The translations under genes were made by a program, and so were the position numbers. 44,325 nucleotides of DNA, taken from the NCBI GenBank assembly GCA_018970865.1, contig JAGWVN010000019.1:1-44325 (forward strand). Reading direction: 5' to 3'. Shown piece by piece: positions 29,801 through 38,133 of the stretch. This DNA is from Betaproteobacteria bacterium (lineage in GTDB: Bacteria; Pseudomonadota; Gammaproteobacteria; Burkholderiales; Burkholderiaceae_E). Numbering within the stretch: the first letter of the stretch is position 1; the number at the start of each line of letters is the position of its first letter. Under the pieces are notes generated by a model, which made no database searches, had not been told where the DNA came from, and saw only the letters and a list, made by a program, of their open reading frames with translations.

Positions 29801-30190
29801 GGGCGGAGCGGGGCTGTAGGCCGGATTCTGTGCGCCGGTTGCCCGGCGTGACGATCATTCCTCTGGGCGGCCGGTTGCCCGACCGCTCTGGCCACCTACC
29901 CGCACGCTCGGGCGGACCACCCTGCCCGGCGCAAGCCGGATCGCGTGCCTATTCGGTGTTGCTCCGGGTGGGGTTTGGCATGCCGGCGATGTCGCCATCG
30001 CCGCGGTGAGCTCTTACCTCGCCATTTCACCCTTGCCGGCCCCGAGGGGCTTGGGCGGTGTCTTTCTGTTCCACTTTCCGTCGCCTTGGGCCTTGCGGCT
30101 TGCTGCGCCTGGCCGTTAGCCAGCACCCTGTCCTGTGGAGTCCGGACCTTCCTCCGGGTTGCCCCGGCGATCGCCCGCCCCGCTCCGCCC
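29801..30190 (-). ncRNA. rnpB: RNase P RNA (M1 RNA)
   Basis: About 390 bases, bacterial type A. The ends pair as helix P1: GGGCGGAGCGGGG at the 5' end (30190-30178) with CCCCGCTCCGCCC at the 3' end (29813-29801). The universally conserved 5' core GGAGGAAGGTCCGGACTCC, the segment CAGGGTGCTGGCTAACGGCC, the conserved GAAAGTGGAACAGAAAG, the GGTAAGAGCTCACC helix, and the 3' core ATAGG...GTAGG...AGAGGAATGAT all follow in order. It is the catalytic RNA that matures tRNA 5' ends. It lies directly upstream of the mraZ promoter on the same strand. Confidence 0.96.
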
Positions 30191-30194
30191 GCTG

Positions 30195-30200
30195 ATTGTA
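30195..30200 (-). promoter_or_regulatory. -10 element of rnpB
   Basis: TACAAT (30200-30195, minus strand) ends 4 bases before the predicted 5' end of RNase P RNA at 30190, about right for a -10. No good -35 match is present in the very GC-rich DNA upstream. Confidence 0.5.
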
Positions 30201-30266
30201 CGCGGGCGCCGGGGCGCCGGCTGCGCGCCCAGGCCGGCGCGCGCAGCCGGCGTGGCCGCGCCCCGT

Positions 30267-31250
30267 TCAGCGCCGCATGACCACGGCGGCGGGGTTGTCC
30301 TCGACATAGGCGCGCACGATCGCCATGACATCGGCGTCGGCGGTGAAGCCCATCTCCCGCGCCCGCCGGGTCTCGAAGCGGGCTGCCCAGGTCTTCACCA
30401 GGGCGATCACCGCCGGATCGGGCTGGCGCTTGACCAGCGCCGCCGCGGCCTCGCCGCCGATCTCGCGCAGCGCGGCCAGCGCGTCATGCATCGAGGCCAC
30501 CAGACCGGGCAGGTTGAGCACCCGGTTCCAGCCCCAGGCCGACTCGGGCAGCTCGAGGGCGCGCAGGAACATGCCGACCACCGCGCGCGGCGAGGCCATC
30601 CACATCTCGGTGGCGAGATCCACCGGCAGCAGGCAGGGCTGCCCGGCGAGCGGCTCGCGGATGATGCCCGAGGCGAAACCCGAGGCCGCGCCATTGGGCT
30701 TGCCCGGACGGACCACCACGGTGGGCACGCGCACCGCACGGCCGTCGATGAAGCCCTTGCGGGTGTAGTCCTGCACCAGCAGCTCGCCGATCAGCTTCTG
30801 CACGCCGTAGGAACCCTGCGGCGTGGGCGTGGTGGCGTCGGTGACCACCGAAGGCAGGTCGCCGCCGAACACCGCGATGGAACTCGAGAACAGCACCCGC
30901 GGGCGGTGCCCGAGCGCGCGGCAGGCCTGCAGCAGGTTGCGGGTGCCGTCGAGGTTGACCCGCATGCCGAGATCGAAATCGGCCTCGGCCGTGCCACTGA
31001 CCACCGCGGCGAGGTGCACGACCACGGCGGTCTCGGCGTCGACCAGCGCCGCCACCGCCGACGGGTCGGCGATGCTGCCGGCGATGTTGCGCACCCGCGG
31101 GTCGGTGATCGCGCCCTCGGTCTGGTCGAAGCAGACGATGCGGTCGATGGTCTGCGGGCCGCGGCCGGCATCGAGGGTGCCGCGATCGAGCAGGGCGCGC
31201 AGCAGCTGCTGCCCGAGGAAGCCGGCGCCGCCGGTGATCAGGATGTTCAT
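30267..31250 (-). CDS. denD: D-erythronate dehydrogenase-like SDR
   Basis: 327 residues. Extended short-chain dehydrogenase: NAD-binding MNILITGGAGFLG (1-13), VVVHLAAVVSG, catalytic serine region FSSSIAVFGG (121-130), and Tyr148/Lys152 in SYGVQK. The overall pattern, with DLGMRVNLDGTRNLLQA, VVVRPGKPNGAASGFASGIIREPLAG and the C-terminal ADADVMAIVRAYVEDNP, matches the DenD group that oxidises D-erythronate to 2-oxo-tetronate with NAD. No other erythronate-pathway genes (OtnK, OtnC, OtnI) are in view, so substrate is less sure than family. It is divergent from the esterase-monooxygenase gene, with 222 bases between them. Confidence 0.75.
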   Translation of the reverse strand: MNILITGGAGFLGQQLLRALLDRGTLDAGRGPQTIDRIVCFDQTEGAITDPRVRNIAGSIADPSAVAALVDAETAVVVHLAAVVSGTAEADFDLGMRVNLDGTRNLLQACRALGHRPRVLFSSSIAVFGGDLPSVVTDATTPTPQGSYGVQKLIGELLVQDYTRKGFIDGRAVRVPTVVVRPGKPNGAASGFASGIIREPLAGQPCLLPVDLATEMWMASPRAVVGMFLRALELPESAWGWNRVLNLPGLVASMHDALAALREIGGEAAAALVKRQPDPAVIALVKTWAARFETRRAREMGFTADADVMAIVRAYVEDNPAAVVMRR

Positions 31251-31327
31251 GGCTGTGGGTCCCGTTGCGTGTGTCATGGCCTGGAGCGGCGTGCCGGTAT
31301 GACCGCTGCGCCGCGCAGGCGGACGAT

Positions 31328-31341
31328 ACCCCGATCGGGGT
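31328..31341. promoter_or_regulatory. 14-base perfect palindrome, candidate operator
   Basis: ACCCCGATCGGGGT is a perfect palindrome in the 222-base gap between divergent denD and the esterase-monooxygenase gene, 78 bases before denD and 132 before the fusion gene. Position suggests a repressor or activator site, but no regulator gene is adjacent and no clear promoter hexamers are seen. The rest of this gap shows nothing I can name. Confidence 0.3.
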
Positions 31342-31472
31342 GTGCTTGGACGGGCGCGTTTCGGCAGGCAAGATGCCGGCATGACCGCCCTGCCCCCTGC
31401 CCGCCCCGGCCATTCGCGCCCCCGGACCACACCCTTCGCCGGTTTCGGCCTGCCACCCAGGGGCGCAAGGCC

Positions 31473-33809
31473 ATGACCCGCGCGAGCTGGCGCGCCAGGA
31501 TCGCCGCCCGCCTGGTGCGTCTGCGGGTGCGACCGGCCCTCGCCGACATGCGCGACATCGCGCGGGTGCGACGCGCCTTCGGCCATCCCCTGCCCGCCCC
31601 GGGCGGGGTCCGGATCACCCCGGCCAGCGTCGGCGGCGTGGCGGGCGAGTGGGTGGAACCGGCCCGCGGCGACGCACCCCACACCCTGCTCTACCTGCAT
31701 GGCGGCGGCTTCGTGGGCTGCAGCCCGCGCACCCACCGGCCGCTCACCGCGGCGCTGGCGCGCCAGGGGTTCCGGGTGTTCGCCGCCGACTACCGGCTGG
31801 CGCCGGAGCATCCCTTCCCGGCCGCCCCGCAGGACGCCCTCGCCGCCTGGCGCGGACTGCGGGCCGCGCACCGCGGCGGGCGACTGGTGGTTGCGGGCGA
31901 CAGCGCGGGCGGCAACCTCGCCCTGGGCCTGATGCTGGCCCTGAAGCAGGCCGGTGAGGCGCTGCCCGACGCTGCCGCGCTCTTCTCGCCGGCCACCGAT
32001 CTCACCGGCGCGAGCGCCTCGCTGGCGCTCAACGCCGAGCGCGACGCGATGTTTCCGGCGGGCGAGCTCGAGCACCTGGTGGCCGCGTATCTGCAGGGGG
32101 CTGATCCGGCGCAGCCGATGGCGTCGCCGCTGCTCGGAGAGCTCGCCGGCCTGCCGCCGATCCTGCTGCATGTCGGCGCCGACGAGGCGCTGCGCGACGA
32201 TGCCTTGCGGCTGGCGGCCCGGGCCCAGGCGGCGGGGGTCACGGTGAGCCTCGAGGTGTTTCCCGATGTGCCGCATGTCTGGCAGCTGCTGCACTGGCTG
32301 CCCGAGGCGCGCCGCTCGGTGGCGCAGGCCGCCGGGTTCCTGCGCGAGGCCCTCGCGCGGACCGGTGACGAGATGCTCGATGTGCTGATCATCGGCGCCG
32401 GACTCTCGGGAGTGGGCGCGGCGGTGCACCTGCGTCGCGAGCTGCCGGCGCTGAGTGTCGCCCTGCTCGAGTCGCGGCCCGCGATCGGCGGCACCTGGGA
32501 TCTGTTCCGGTATCCCGGCGTGCGCTCCGACTCCGACATGTACACCCTGGGCTACCGCTTCAAGCCCTGGCGCGCCGCCGAGGCGATCGCCGACGGCACG
32601 GCCATCCGCAACTACATTGCCGAGACCGCTGACGAGAACGGCATCCGGCCCTTCATCCGCCATGGCCACCAGGCGGTCGCTGCCGACTGGCGCGCCGCCG
32701 AGGGGCGCTGGCATGTGCAGGTGCGCTGCGCCGGCGAGGCGCAGCCCCGCACCGTGCGGGCGCGCTTCGTCTTCTTCTGCGGCGGCTACTACCGCTATGA
32801 CCAGGGCTACCGGCCGCGCTGGCCGGGCGAGGAGCGCTTCGCCGGGCGCATGGTGCATCCGCAGTTCTGGCCCGAAGACCTCGACTGCACCGGCCGCCAG
32901 GTGGTGGTGATCGGCAGCGGCGCCACCGCGGTCACGCTGGTGCCCGAGCTCGCGCGCACCGCGGCGCGGGTCACGCTGCTGCAGCGCTCGCCGAGCTACC
33001 TGTTCGCTCGGCCGTCGGTGGACGCGGTCGCCGAGGCGCTCAAGCGCTGGCTGCCGGCAACCTGGGCCTACCGCCTGGTGCGGCTGAAGAACATCGCCAT
33101 GCAGCAGTACTTCTATCGCCTCGCCCGTCGTCATCCGCAGGCGGTGAAGCGACGGCTGATCGGGATGGTCCGGGCCCTGCTGCCCGCCGGCTACGATGTC
33201 GAGCGCCACTTCACGCCGCGCTACCAGCCCTGGGACCAGCGGGTCTGTCTGGTGCCCGATGACGACCTCTTCGAGGCCGTCCGGCAGGATCGCGCCGAGG
33301 TGGTGACCGACACCATCGAAAGCTTCACCGAGCACGGCATCCGCCTGGCCGGTGGCCGCGAGCTGCCGGCCGAGGTGGTGGTCACCGCCACCGGCCTGGA
33401 GCTCTCGGTGCTCGGCGGCATGCGCCTGAGCCTGGACGGCGCGCCCGTGGAACCCGCCTCGCTGATGGTCTACAAGGGGATGATGTACGGCGGCATCCCC
33501 AACCTCACCACCACCTTCGGCTACACCAACGCCAGCTGGACGCTGAAGGCCGACCTGACCGCGGAATACGCCTGCCGGCTGCTGCGCCATCTGCAGCATC
33601 ACGGCCAGGGCGTGTTCATGCCGCGACCCGACCCCTCGGTGAAGCCCGCTCCCTTCCTCGACTTCAGCTCGGGCTATGTGCAGCGGGCGCTCGCGCGGCT
33701 GCCGCACCAGGGTGATCGCAAGCCCTGGCGGCTGAACCAGAACTACACGCTCGACCTGCTGGCGCTGCGCTTCGGCCGGCTCGACGACGGGGTGATGGAG
33801 TTCCGCTGA
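31473..33809 (+). CDS. HSL-family esterase/Baeyer-Villiger monooxygenase fusion
   Basis: 778 residues in one uninterrupted frame. Residues 1-295 form an HSL-type alpha/beta hydrolase: oxyanion HGGG at 76-79, nucleophile Ser144 in GDSAG, likely Asp237 in GADEALRDD and His268 in VPHVW. From Met301 a complete flavoprotein follows: FAD fold GAGLSG (308-313), the Baeyer-Villiger fingerprint FAGRMVHPQFWP (456-467), NADPH fold GSGATA (481-486), and FGYTNASWTLKADL near the end. The second half closely recalls mycobacterial MymA (Rv3083), whose gene lies beside the esterase gene lipR. A monooxygenase turning ketones into esters joined to an esterase that splits them would be a two-step catalyst; this is inference. 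The linker is only a few residues. The 3' end overlaps a convergent gene by 67 bases. Confidence 0.85.
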   Translation: MTRASWRARIAARLVRLRVRPALADMRDIARVRRAFGHPLPAPGGVRITPASVGGVAGEWVEPARGDAPHTLLYLHGGGFVGCSPRTHRPLTAALARQGFRVFAADYRLAPEHPFPAAPQDALAAWRGLRAAHRGGRLVVAGDSAGGNLALGLMLALKQAGEALPDAAALFSPATDLTGASASLALNAERDAMFPAGELEHLVAAYLQGADPAQPMASPLLGELAGLPPILLHVGADEALRDDALRLAARAQAAGVTVSLEVFPDVPHVWQLLHWLPEARRSVAQAAGFLREALARTGDEMLDVLIIGAGLSGVGAAVHLRRELPALSVALLESRPAIGGTWDLFRYPGVRSDSDMYTLGYRFKPWRAAEAIADGTAIRNYIAETADENGIRPFIRHGHQAVAADWRAAEGRWHVQVRCAGEAQPRTVRARFVFFCGGYYRYDQGYRPRWPGEERFAGRMVHPQFWPEDLDCTGRQVVVIGSGATAVTLVPELARTAARVTLLQRSPSYLFARPSVDAVAEALKRWLPATWAYRLVRLKNIAMQQYFYRLARRHPQAVKRRLIGMVRALLPAGYDVERHFTPRYQPWDQRVCLVPDDDLFEAVRQDRAEVVTDTIESFTEHGIRLAGGRELPAEVVVTATGLELSVLGGMRLSLDGAPVEPASLMVYKGMMYGGIPNLTTTFGYTNASWTLKADLTAEYACRLLRHLQHHGQGVFMPRPDPSVKPAPFLDFSSGYVQRALARLPHQGDRKPWRLNQNYTLDLLALRFGRLDDGVMEFR

Positions 33810-34678
33810 GGCGCGGGTCGGAACACCGTGGCATCGTCGTAGAAGCCGGGGGCCTGGTTGGCCGGCCACCAGCCGGGCACGCCAAGCACGGGCAGCGGAC
33901 GCAGGCGCCCTGACGCGAGCGCGCCGGCCGACAGGGCCGCGGCCAGCCGGACATCGAGGGCCGCGAGCCGGCCCGGGGCAAGCGGCGCATCCAGGGAAGG
34001 GACGGCTCGGGGGTTCTCGGGCGGGACAGCCGGCGCATCCGGACCCGACGGGTCACCCGGTGCGTCGATCGCCTCGGCGCTGATCGCCCCCGCCTCGAGC
34101 AGCCAGGCATGGCCGCACACCGCCTTGTAGGGCGCGCGCAGCTTGTCGAGCAGGGCATGGCCGAGGATCAGCGGCGGCGCAGCCAGCCACTGCGCGCGCC
34201 CCGAGACGAAGAGCGCCGGCCAGTCGTGACGCGACCAGGCCTCGCGCCAGGGGCCCGGGGGCATCGTCACCAGCACGCCGTTCTCGTCGACGAGCGTGGC
34301 CGCGTCACGCAGACCGCCGCGCCGCCCGCCCACGCCGTGGCGCGCGATTTCGGCGGCCTGCAGCGCGTTCAGGCTCGCCTTGGTGCGCGGCCAGACCAGC
34401 CAGACCAGGGCATTGAAGAGATCGTGCCAGCCGCCCTCCCCCGCGCGGGTGTGCACCAGGCCGTCCCGATGGATGCGGGCCTCGTAGGCCATGCCCGCAG
34501 GCGGCGCCTCGGCGGTGAAGCGAACCGGCAGTCCCGCGGCATTGTGCAGGTCGGCCTGCGCCGCGCGGCGATTGAGCGCGATCAGGCAGTCGGCCCAGCG
34601 GCCCTCCCGCGCCAGCGGGCCGAGCTCGGCAAGCGCCGCTGCGTAGGGCGCGTACCAGGGCGCGGTCAGCTCGGTCAT
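33743..34678 (-). CDS. DUF3025 family protein
   Basis: 311 residues. Recognised as DUF3025 by YEARIHRDGLVHTRAGEGGWHDLFNALVWLVWPRTKASLNALQAAEI, a conserved block, and by GHALLDKL and PGWWPANQAPGFYDDATVFRP near the end. Function is unknown; no signal peptide or membrane helix is seen. Between about 200 and 245 there is a Pro/Ala-rich linker. The family-like sequence ends near FRP; the last roughly 23 residues are antisense to the end of the esterase-monooxygenase gene and look like read-through to the first stop. It follows pyrC by 45 bases on the same strand, a pairing seen in other Betaproteobacteria. Confidence 0.75.
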   Translation of the reverse strand: MTELTAPWYAPYAAALAELGPLAREGRWADCLIALNRRAAQADLHNAAGLPVRFTAEAPPAGMAYEARIHRDGLVHTRAGEGGWHDLFNALVWLVWPRTKASLNALQAAEIARHGVGGRRGGLRDAATLVDENGVLVTMPPGPWREAWSRHDWPALFVSGRAQWLAAPPLILGHALLDKLRAPYKAVCGHAWLLEAGAISAEAIDAPGDPSGPDAPAVPPENPRAVPSLDAPLAPGRLAALDVRLAAALSAGALASGRLRPLPVLGVPGWWPANQAPGFYDDATVFRPAPQRNSITPSSSRPKRSASRSSV

Positions 34679-34723
34679 GGCGCGCGATGCGGGGTCCGGC
34701 AGGCGGGGGGCCGCCCGCCCGGC

Positions 34724-35794
34724 TCAGTCGCCCAGCCGCCAGCCGATGGATTCGCCCCCGGCCAGCGGCACGATGGCATCGGCGCCGAAGGGCAGGCTTT
34801 CCGGGATGGTCCAGGTCTCGCGCCGCAGGGTGATGGTCCGCTCATTCGCCGGCAGCCCGTAGAACGCCGGCCCGTTGAGGCTGGCGAAGGCCTCGAAGCG
34901 ATCGAGCGCGCCGGCGGCCTCGAACGCGCTGGCATAGAGCTCGAGCGCGTGCGGGGCGGTGTAGCAGCCGGCGCAGCCGCAGGCATGCTCCTTGAGGTGG
35001 CGGGCGTGCGGCGCGCTGTCGGTGCCCAGGAAGAAGCGCGGATGACCGCCGGTGGCCGCCGCCATCAGCGCCTGACGGTGCTGTTCGCGCTTGAGCACCG
35101 GCAGGCAGTACCAGTGCGGCCGCACCCCGCCGATGAACAGCGCGTTGCGGTTGTAGAGCAGGTGATGGGCGGTGATGGTGGCCGCGGTGAGTTCGTCGGC
35201 CTGCGCCACATACTGCGCGGCCTCGCGGGTGGTGATGTGCTCGAACACCACCTTCAGGCCAGGGAAGTCGCGCCGCATCGGCATCAGCACGCGGTCGATG
35301 AAGACCCGCTCGCGGTCGAAGAGGTCGATGTCGGCATCGGTCACCTCGCCATGCACCAGCAGCGGCAGGCCGCAGCGCTGCATCGCCTCGAGCGCGCCGC
35401 GCACCCGGGCGATGTCGGTCACCCCGGCATCGGAATTCGTGGTGGCGCCCGCCGGGTAGAGCTTGACCCCCTTCACCAGGCCCTCGGCGTGCGCCTGCAC
35501 GATGTCGGCGGCGGGCGTGTTGTCGGTGAGATAGAGGGTCATCAGCGGCTGGAACTCGGCCGCGGCCAGCGCGTCGATCTCGCCGGCGGCACGGGCCTGC
35601 GCCAGCGCCTGCAGGATGCGGCCGTGATACGCCCGCGCCGCGGCCGGCGTGGTCACCGGCGGCTTGAGGTTGGGCATCACGATGGCGCGTGCGAACTGCC
35701 GCGCGCTGGCGGCAACCACCGCGCGCAGGGCGTCGCCGTCGCGCAGATGCAGGTGCCAGTCATCGGGACGGCGCAGGGTGAGGGTGCTGGTCAT
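34724..35794 (-). CDS. pyrC: dihydroorotase PyrC, class II
   Basis: 356 residues. Closes carbamoyl aspartate to dihydroorotate in pyrimidine synthesis. Metal and catalytic residues: His14 and His16 in WHLHLRDG, bridging Lys111 in [12 protein letters not shown], His148 in LVHGE, His186 in FEHIT, and the catalytic Asp259 in LGTDSAPH. Also ETWTIPE and GESIGWRL at the end, as in the E. coli enzyme type. The ATG at 35794 overlaps the glycerate kinase stop (ATGA), an unexpected coupling to a catabolic gene. Confidence 0.96.
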   Translation of the reverse strand: MTSTLTLRRPDDWHLHLRDGDALRAVVAASARQFARAIVMPNLKPPVTTPAAARAYHGRILQALAQARAAGEIDALAAAEFQPLMTLYLTDNTPAADIVQAHAEGLVKGVKLYPAGATTNSDAGVTDIARVRGALEAMQRCGLPLLVHGEVTDADIDLFDRERVFIDRVLMPMRRDFPGLKVVFEHITTREAAQYVAQADELTAATITAHHLLYNRNALFIGGVRPHWYCLPVLKREQHRQALMAAATGGHPRFFLGTDSAPHARHLKEHACGCAGCYTAPHALELYASAFEAAGALDRFEAFASLNGPAFYGLPANERTITLRRETWTIPESLPFGADAIVPLAGGESIGWRLGD

Positions 35795-37083
35795 GGCAGG
35801 AGCACGATGGCCCGGAAGTCGTTGACATTGGTGCGCGTGGGACCGGTGATCACCAGGTCGCCCAGCGCCGAGAAGAAGCCGTGCCCGTCGTTGTCGTCGA
35901 GCCGGCGGCGGGCATCGAGGCCGAGCGCGGCCGCGCGGGCCAGGGTGTCGGGCGCGAGCAGCGCACCGGCATTGTCCTCGACCCCGTCGATGCCATCGGT
36001 GTCGGCGGCCAGCGCCCAGGCCCCGGGCACGCCCTGCAGCTCGCGGGCGAGCGCCAGCAGGAACTCGGTGCAGCGGCCGCCGCGCCCCCTGCCGCGGACC
36101 GTGACCGTGCACTCCCCGCCGGAGAGCAGCGCCACCGGCCGCGTGAAGGGCGAATCATGGGCGGCGATCTCGCGGGCGATCGCGCCCATCACCTGGGCCA
36201 CATCGCGGGCCTCGCCGGTGATGGTGTCGCCCAGCACCACCGGCCTGATGCCGGCCGCCTCGAACACCCGCGCCGCCGCGAGCAGCGAGCCCCGCGCGGT
36301 GGCCACCAGCCGATGGCTCACCCGCGCGAACACCGGATCACCGGGCTTGGGGGTTTCGGGAATCTCGCCGGCCAGGCCGCGCTGCAGGTGCGCGGCCACC
36401 GCCGGGGGCGCGGTCACCTCCCAGCGCCGCAGCACATCGAGCGCATCGGCATAGCGGCTGGGGTCGGGCGCGCACGGCCCCGAGGCGATCGCCGAGAGCT
36501 CGTCGCCGGCCACATCCGACACCACCAGCGCCAGCACCTGCGCCGCGGTGAGCTGCGCGAGCCGCCCACCCTGGATGCGCGACAGGTGCTTGCGCACGAT
36601 GTTCATCTCCTGGATGGGCGCGCCGCTGGCCAGCAGCGCGCCGGTGACCTGGCGCAGCTCGGCCATGGGCACGCCCTCGGCCGGCAGGCTGAGCAGGCTG
36701 GAGCCGCCGCCCGAGACCAGCGCCACCAGCAGGTCCTGCGGCCCGAGCGAGGCGGCAAGCGCCGCGATCTGCCCGGCCGCCTGCTCGCCGGCGGCATCGG
36801 GCATGGGATGACCGGCCTCGAGGACGCTCACGCGCCGGCAGGGCAGCCCGTGGGCGTAGCGGGTGACCACCAGGCCCGACAGCGGCGCGTCCTCGGGCCA
36901 GTGCCGCTCGAGGGCCAGCGCCATGGAGGCGGCGGCCTTGCCCGCGCCCACGGCCACGGTGCGGCCGCCGGCGGCGGTGCGGGCGGCGATCTCCGCCGGC
37001 GAGGGCAGGTGCGCGGCCAGCATCCGCAGCGGATCGGCCGCGGCCACCGCGGCCTGGAAGGCCTCCTGCAGCAGGGCGCGCAT
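35791..37083 (-). CDS. ttuD: glycerate 2-kinase (MOFRL/GckA-TtuD family)
   Basis: 430 residues from the ATG at 37083; in-frame GTGs at 37095 and 37089 are alternatives. Family features: [12 protein letters not shown] with Lys49, [11 protein letters not shown] (124-134), [40 protein letters not shown], and the C-terminal MOFRL domain with [32 protein letters not shown] and [10 protein letters not shown]. This family phosphorylates D-glycerate to 2-phosphoglycerate; in tartrate users TtuD belongs to it, though TtuD was historically called hydroxypyruvate reductase. Next to a tartrate dehydrogenase gene, glycerate from tartrate is the likely substrate. Confidence 0.85.
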   Translation of the reverse strand: MRALLQEAFQAAVAAADPLRMLAAHLPSPAEIAARTAAGGRTVAVGAGKAAASMALALERHWPEDAPLSGLVVTRYAHGLPCRRVSVLEAGHPMPDAAGEQAAGQIAALAASLGPQDLLVALVSGGGSSLLSLPAEGVPMAELRQVTGALLASGAPIQEMNIVRKHLSRIQGGRLAQLTAAQVLALVVSDVAGDELSAIASGPCAPDPSRYADALDVLRRWEVTAPPAVAAHLQRGLAGEIPETPKPGDPVFARVSHRLVATARGSLLAAARVFEAAGIRPVVLGDTITGEARDVAQVMGAIAREIAAHDSPFTRPVALLSGGECTVTVRGRGRGGRCTEFLLALARELQGVPGAWALAADTDGIDGVEDNAGALLAPDTLARAAALGLDARRRLDDNDGHGFFSALGDLVITGPTRTNVNDFRAIVLLP

Positions 37084-37097
37084 GGGCACGGCCACGG

Positions 37098-38078
37098 TCA
37101 GTCGGCGTACACGCCCGCCTTGCGGATGATCGGGCCCCAGCGCGCGACCTCGGCGGCGAGATGCTTGCCCAGCGCCTCGGGCGTGGCCCGGTCGACGCTC
37201 ACCAGCTCGGCGCCGAGATCGGCATGGCGCTTGATGACGGCCGGGTCCTTGATCGCGCCCTGCAGCGCAGCCACCAGCTTGTCGATCACCGGCTTGGGCG
37301 TGCCCTTGGGCGCGTAGAGCGCATGCCAGACGCTCACCGAGAAGCCCGGCAGGCCCGACTCGCTCATCGTGGGCAGTTCCTTGAGGGTGTCGAGCCGCCG
37401 CGGCGAGGTGACCGCCAGGGCCTTCACCTTGCCGGCCTTGATCTGCTGGGTGGTGTTGGTGGTCTGGTCGCAGAGCATGTCGACCTGGCCGCCGATCAGG
37501 TCGGTCATCGCCGGCGCGGTGCCCTTGTAGGGCACGGTGGTGAGGTCGGTCTCGATGGTGCTCATGAACATCAGCCCGCACAGGTGCGAGGCCGAGCCCA
37601 GGCCGGCATTGGCGAACGACACCTTGGCGGCATTCGCCTTCAGGTAGGGGACGAGCTCCTTGACGCTGGCCGCCGGAAAGCCCGTCTTGACCAGCAGCGT
37701 CATGGGCACGTCGTTGATCAGGCCGATGTACTCGAAGTCCTTGAGCGGATCGAAGGCAAGCTTGCGATACAGCGCCGGCGCGGTGGCCATGCCGATGTGG
37801 TGCACGAGCAGCGAGTAGCCGTCGGGCGTCGCCTTGGCCACCTTGGTCACGCCGATGGTGCCGCCAGCGCCGGCGACATTCTCGACGATGACATTGGCGC
37901 CGGGCAGCGAGCGGGTCATGGCTTCGGCGAGGGTGCGCGCCACGACATCGGTGGGACCGCCGGCCGCGAAGGGCACCGTGATGGCGATGGGCTTGGTGGG
38001 ATAGGTCTGCGCGCCAGCCCAGGCGGCGGCCAGCGACAGCGCGGTGGCCAGCAGGCCTCGCACGAGGGAATGGGTCAT
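37098..38078 (-). CDS. Bug/TctC-family substrate-binding protein
   Basis: 326 residues with a signal peptide (MTHSLVRGLLATALSLAAAWAGAQ, cut probably after AQ). The mature protein begins YPTKPIAITVPFAAGGPTDVVART, the hallmark of Bug proteins, followed by VIVENVAGAGGTIG and LVHHIGMATAPALYRK. Bug proteins are periplasmic receptors of tripartite tricarboxylate transporters. The membrane partners TctA and TctB are not in the window, so this is an orphan receptor, common in Burkholderiales. Its neighbours suggest tartrate or a similar hydroxy acid as ligand. It lies 55 bases after the dehydrogenase and 14 before glycerate kinase. Confidence 0.9.
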   Translation of the reverse strand: MTHSLVRGLLATALSLAAAWAGAQTYPTKPIAITVPFAAGGPTDVVARTLAEAMTRSLPGANVIVENVAGAGGTIGVTKVAKATPDGYSLLVHHIGMATAPALYRKLAFDPLKDFEYIGLINDVPMTLLVKTGFPAASVKELVPYLKANAAKVSFANAGLGSASHLCGLMFMSTIETDLTTVPYKGTAPAMTDLIGGQVDMLCDQTTNTTQQIKAGKVKALAVTSPRRLDTLKELPTMSESGLPGFSVSVWHALYAPKGTPKPVIDKLVAALQGAIKDPAVIKRHADLGAELVSVDRATPEALGKHLAAEVARWGPIIRKAGVYAD

Positions 38079-38133
38079 GGTCGGGAACTCCGTGGATGGC
38101 AACGGGGGGTCAGGACGATGGCAAGGCGCCCGG

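Noticed and set aside
29562-29858. Short open frames between mraZ and rnpB.
   Set aside because: Pro/Arg/Ala-rich translations without start signals, partly overlapping RNase P RNA; no evidence for a gene.
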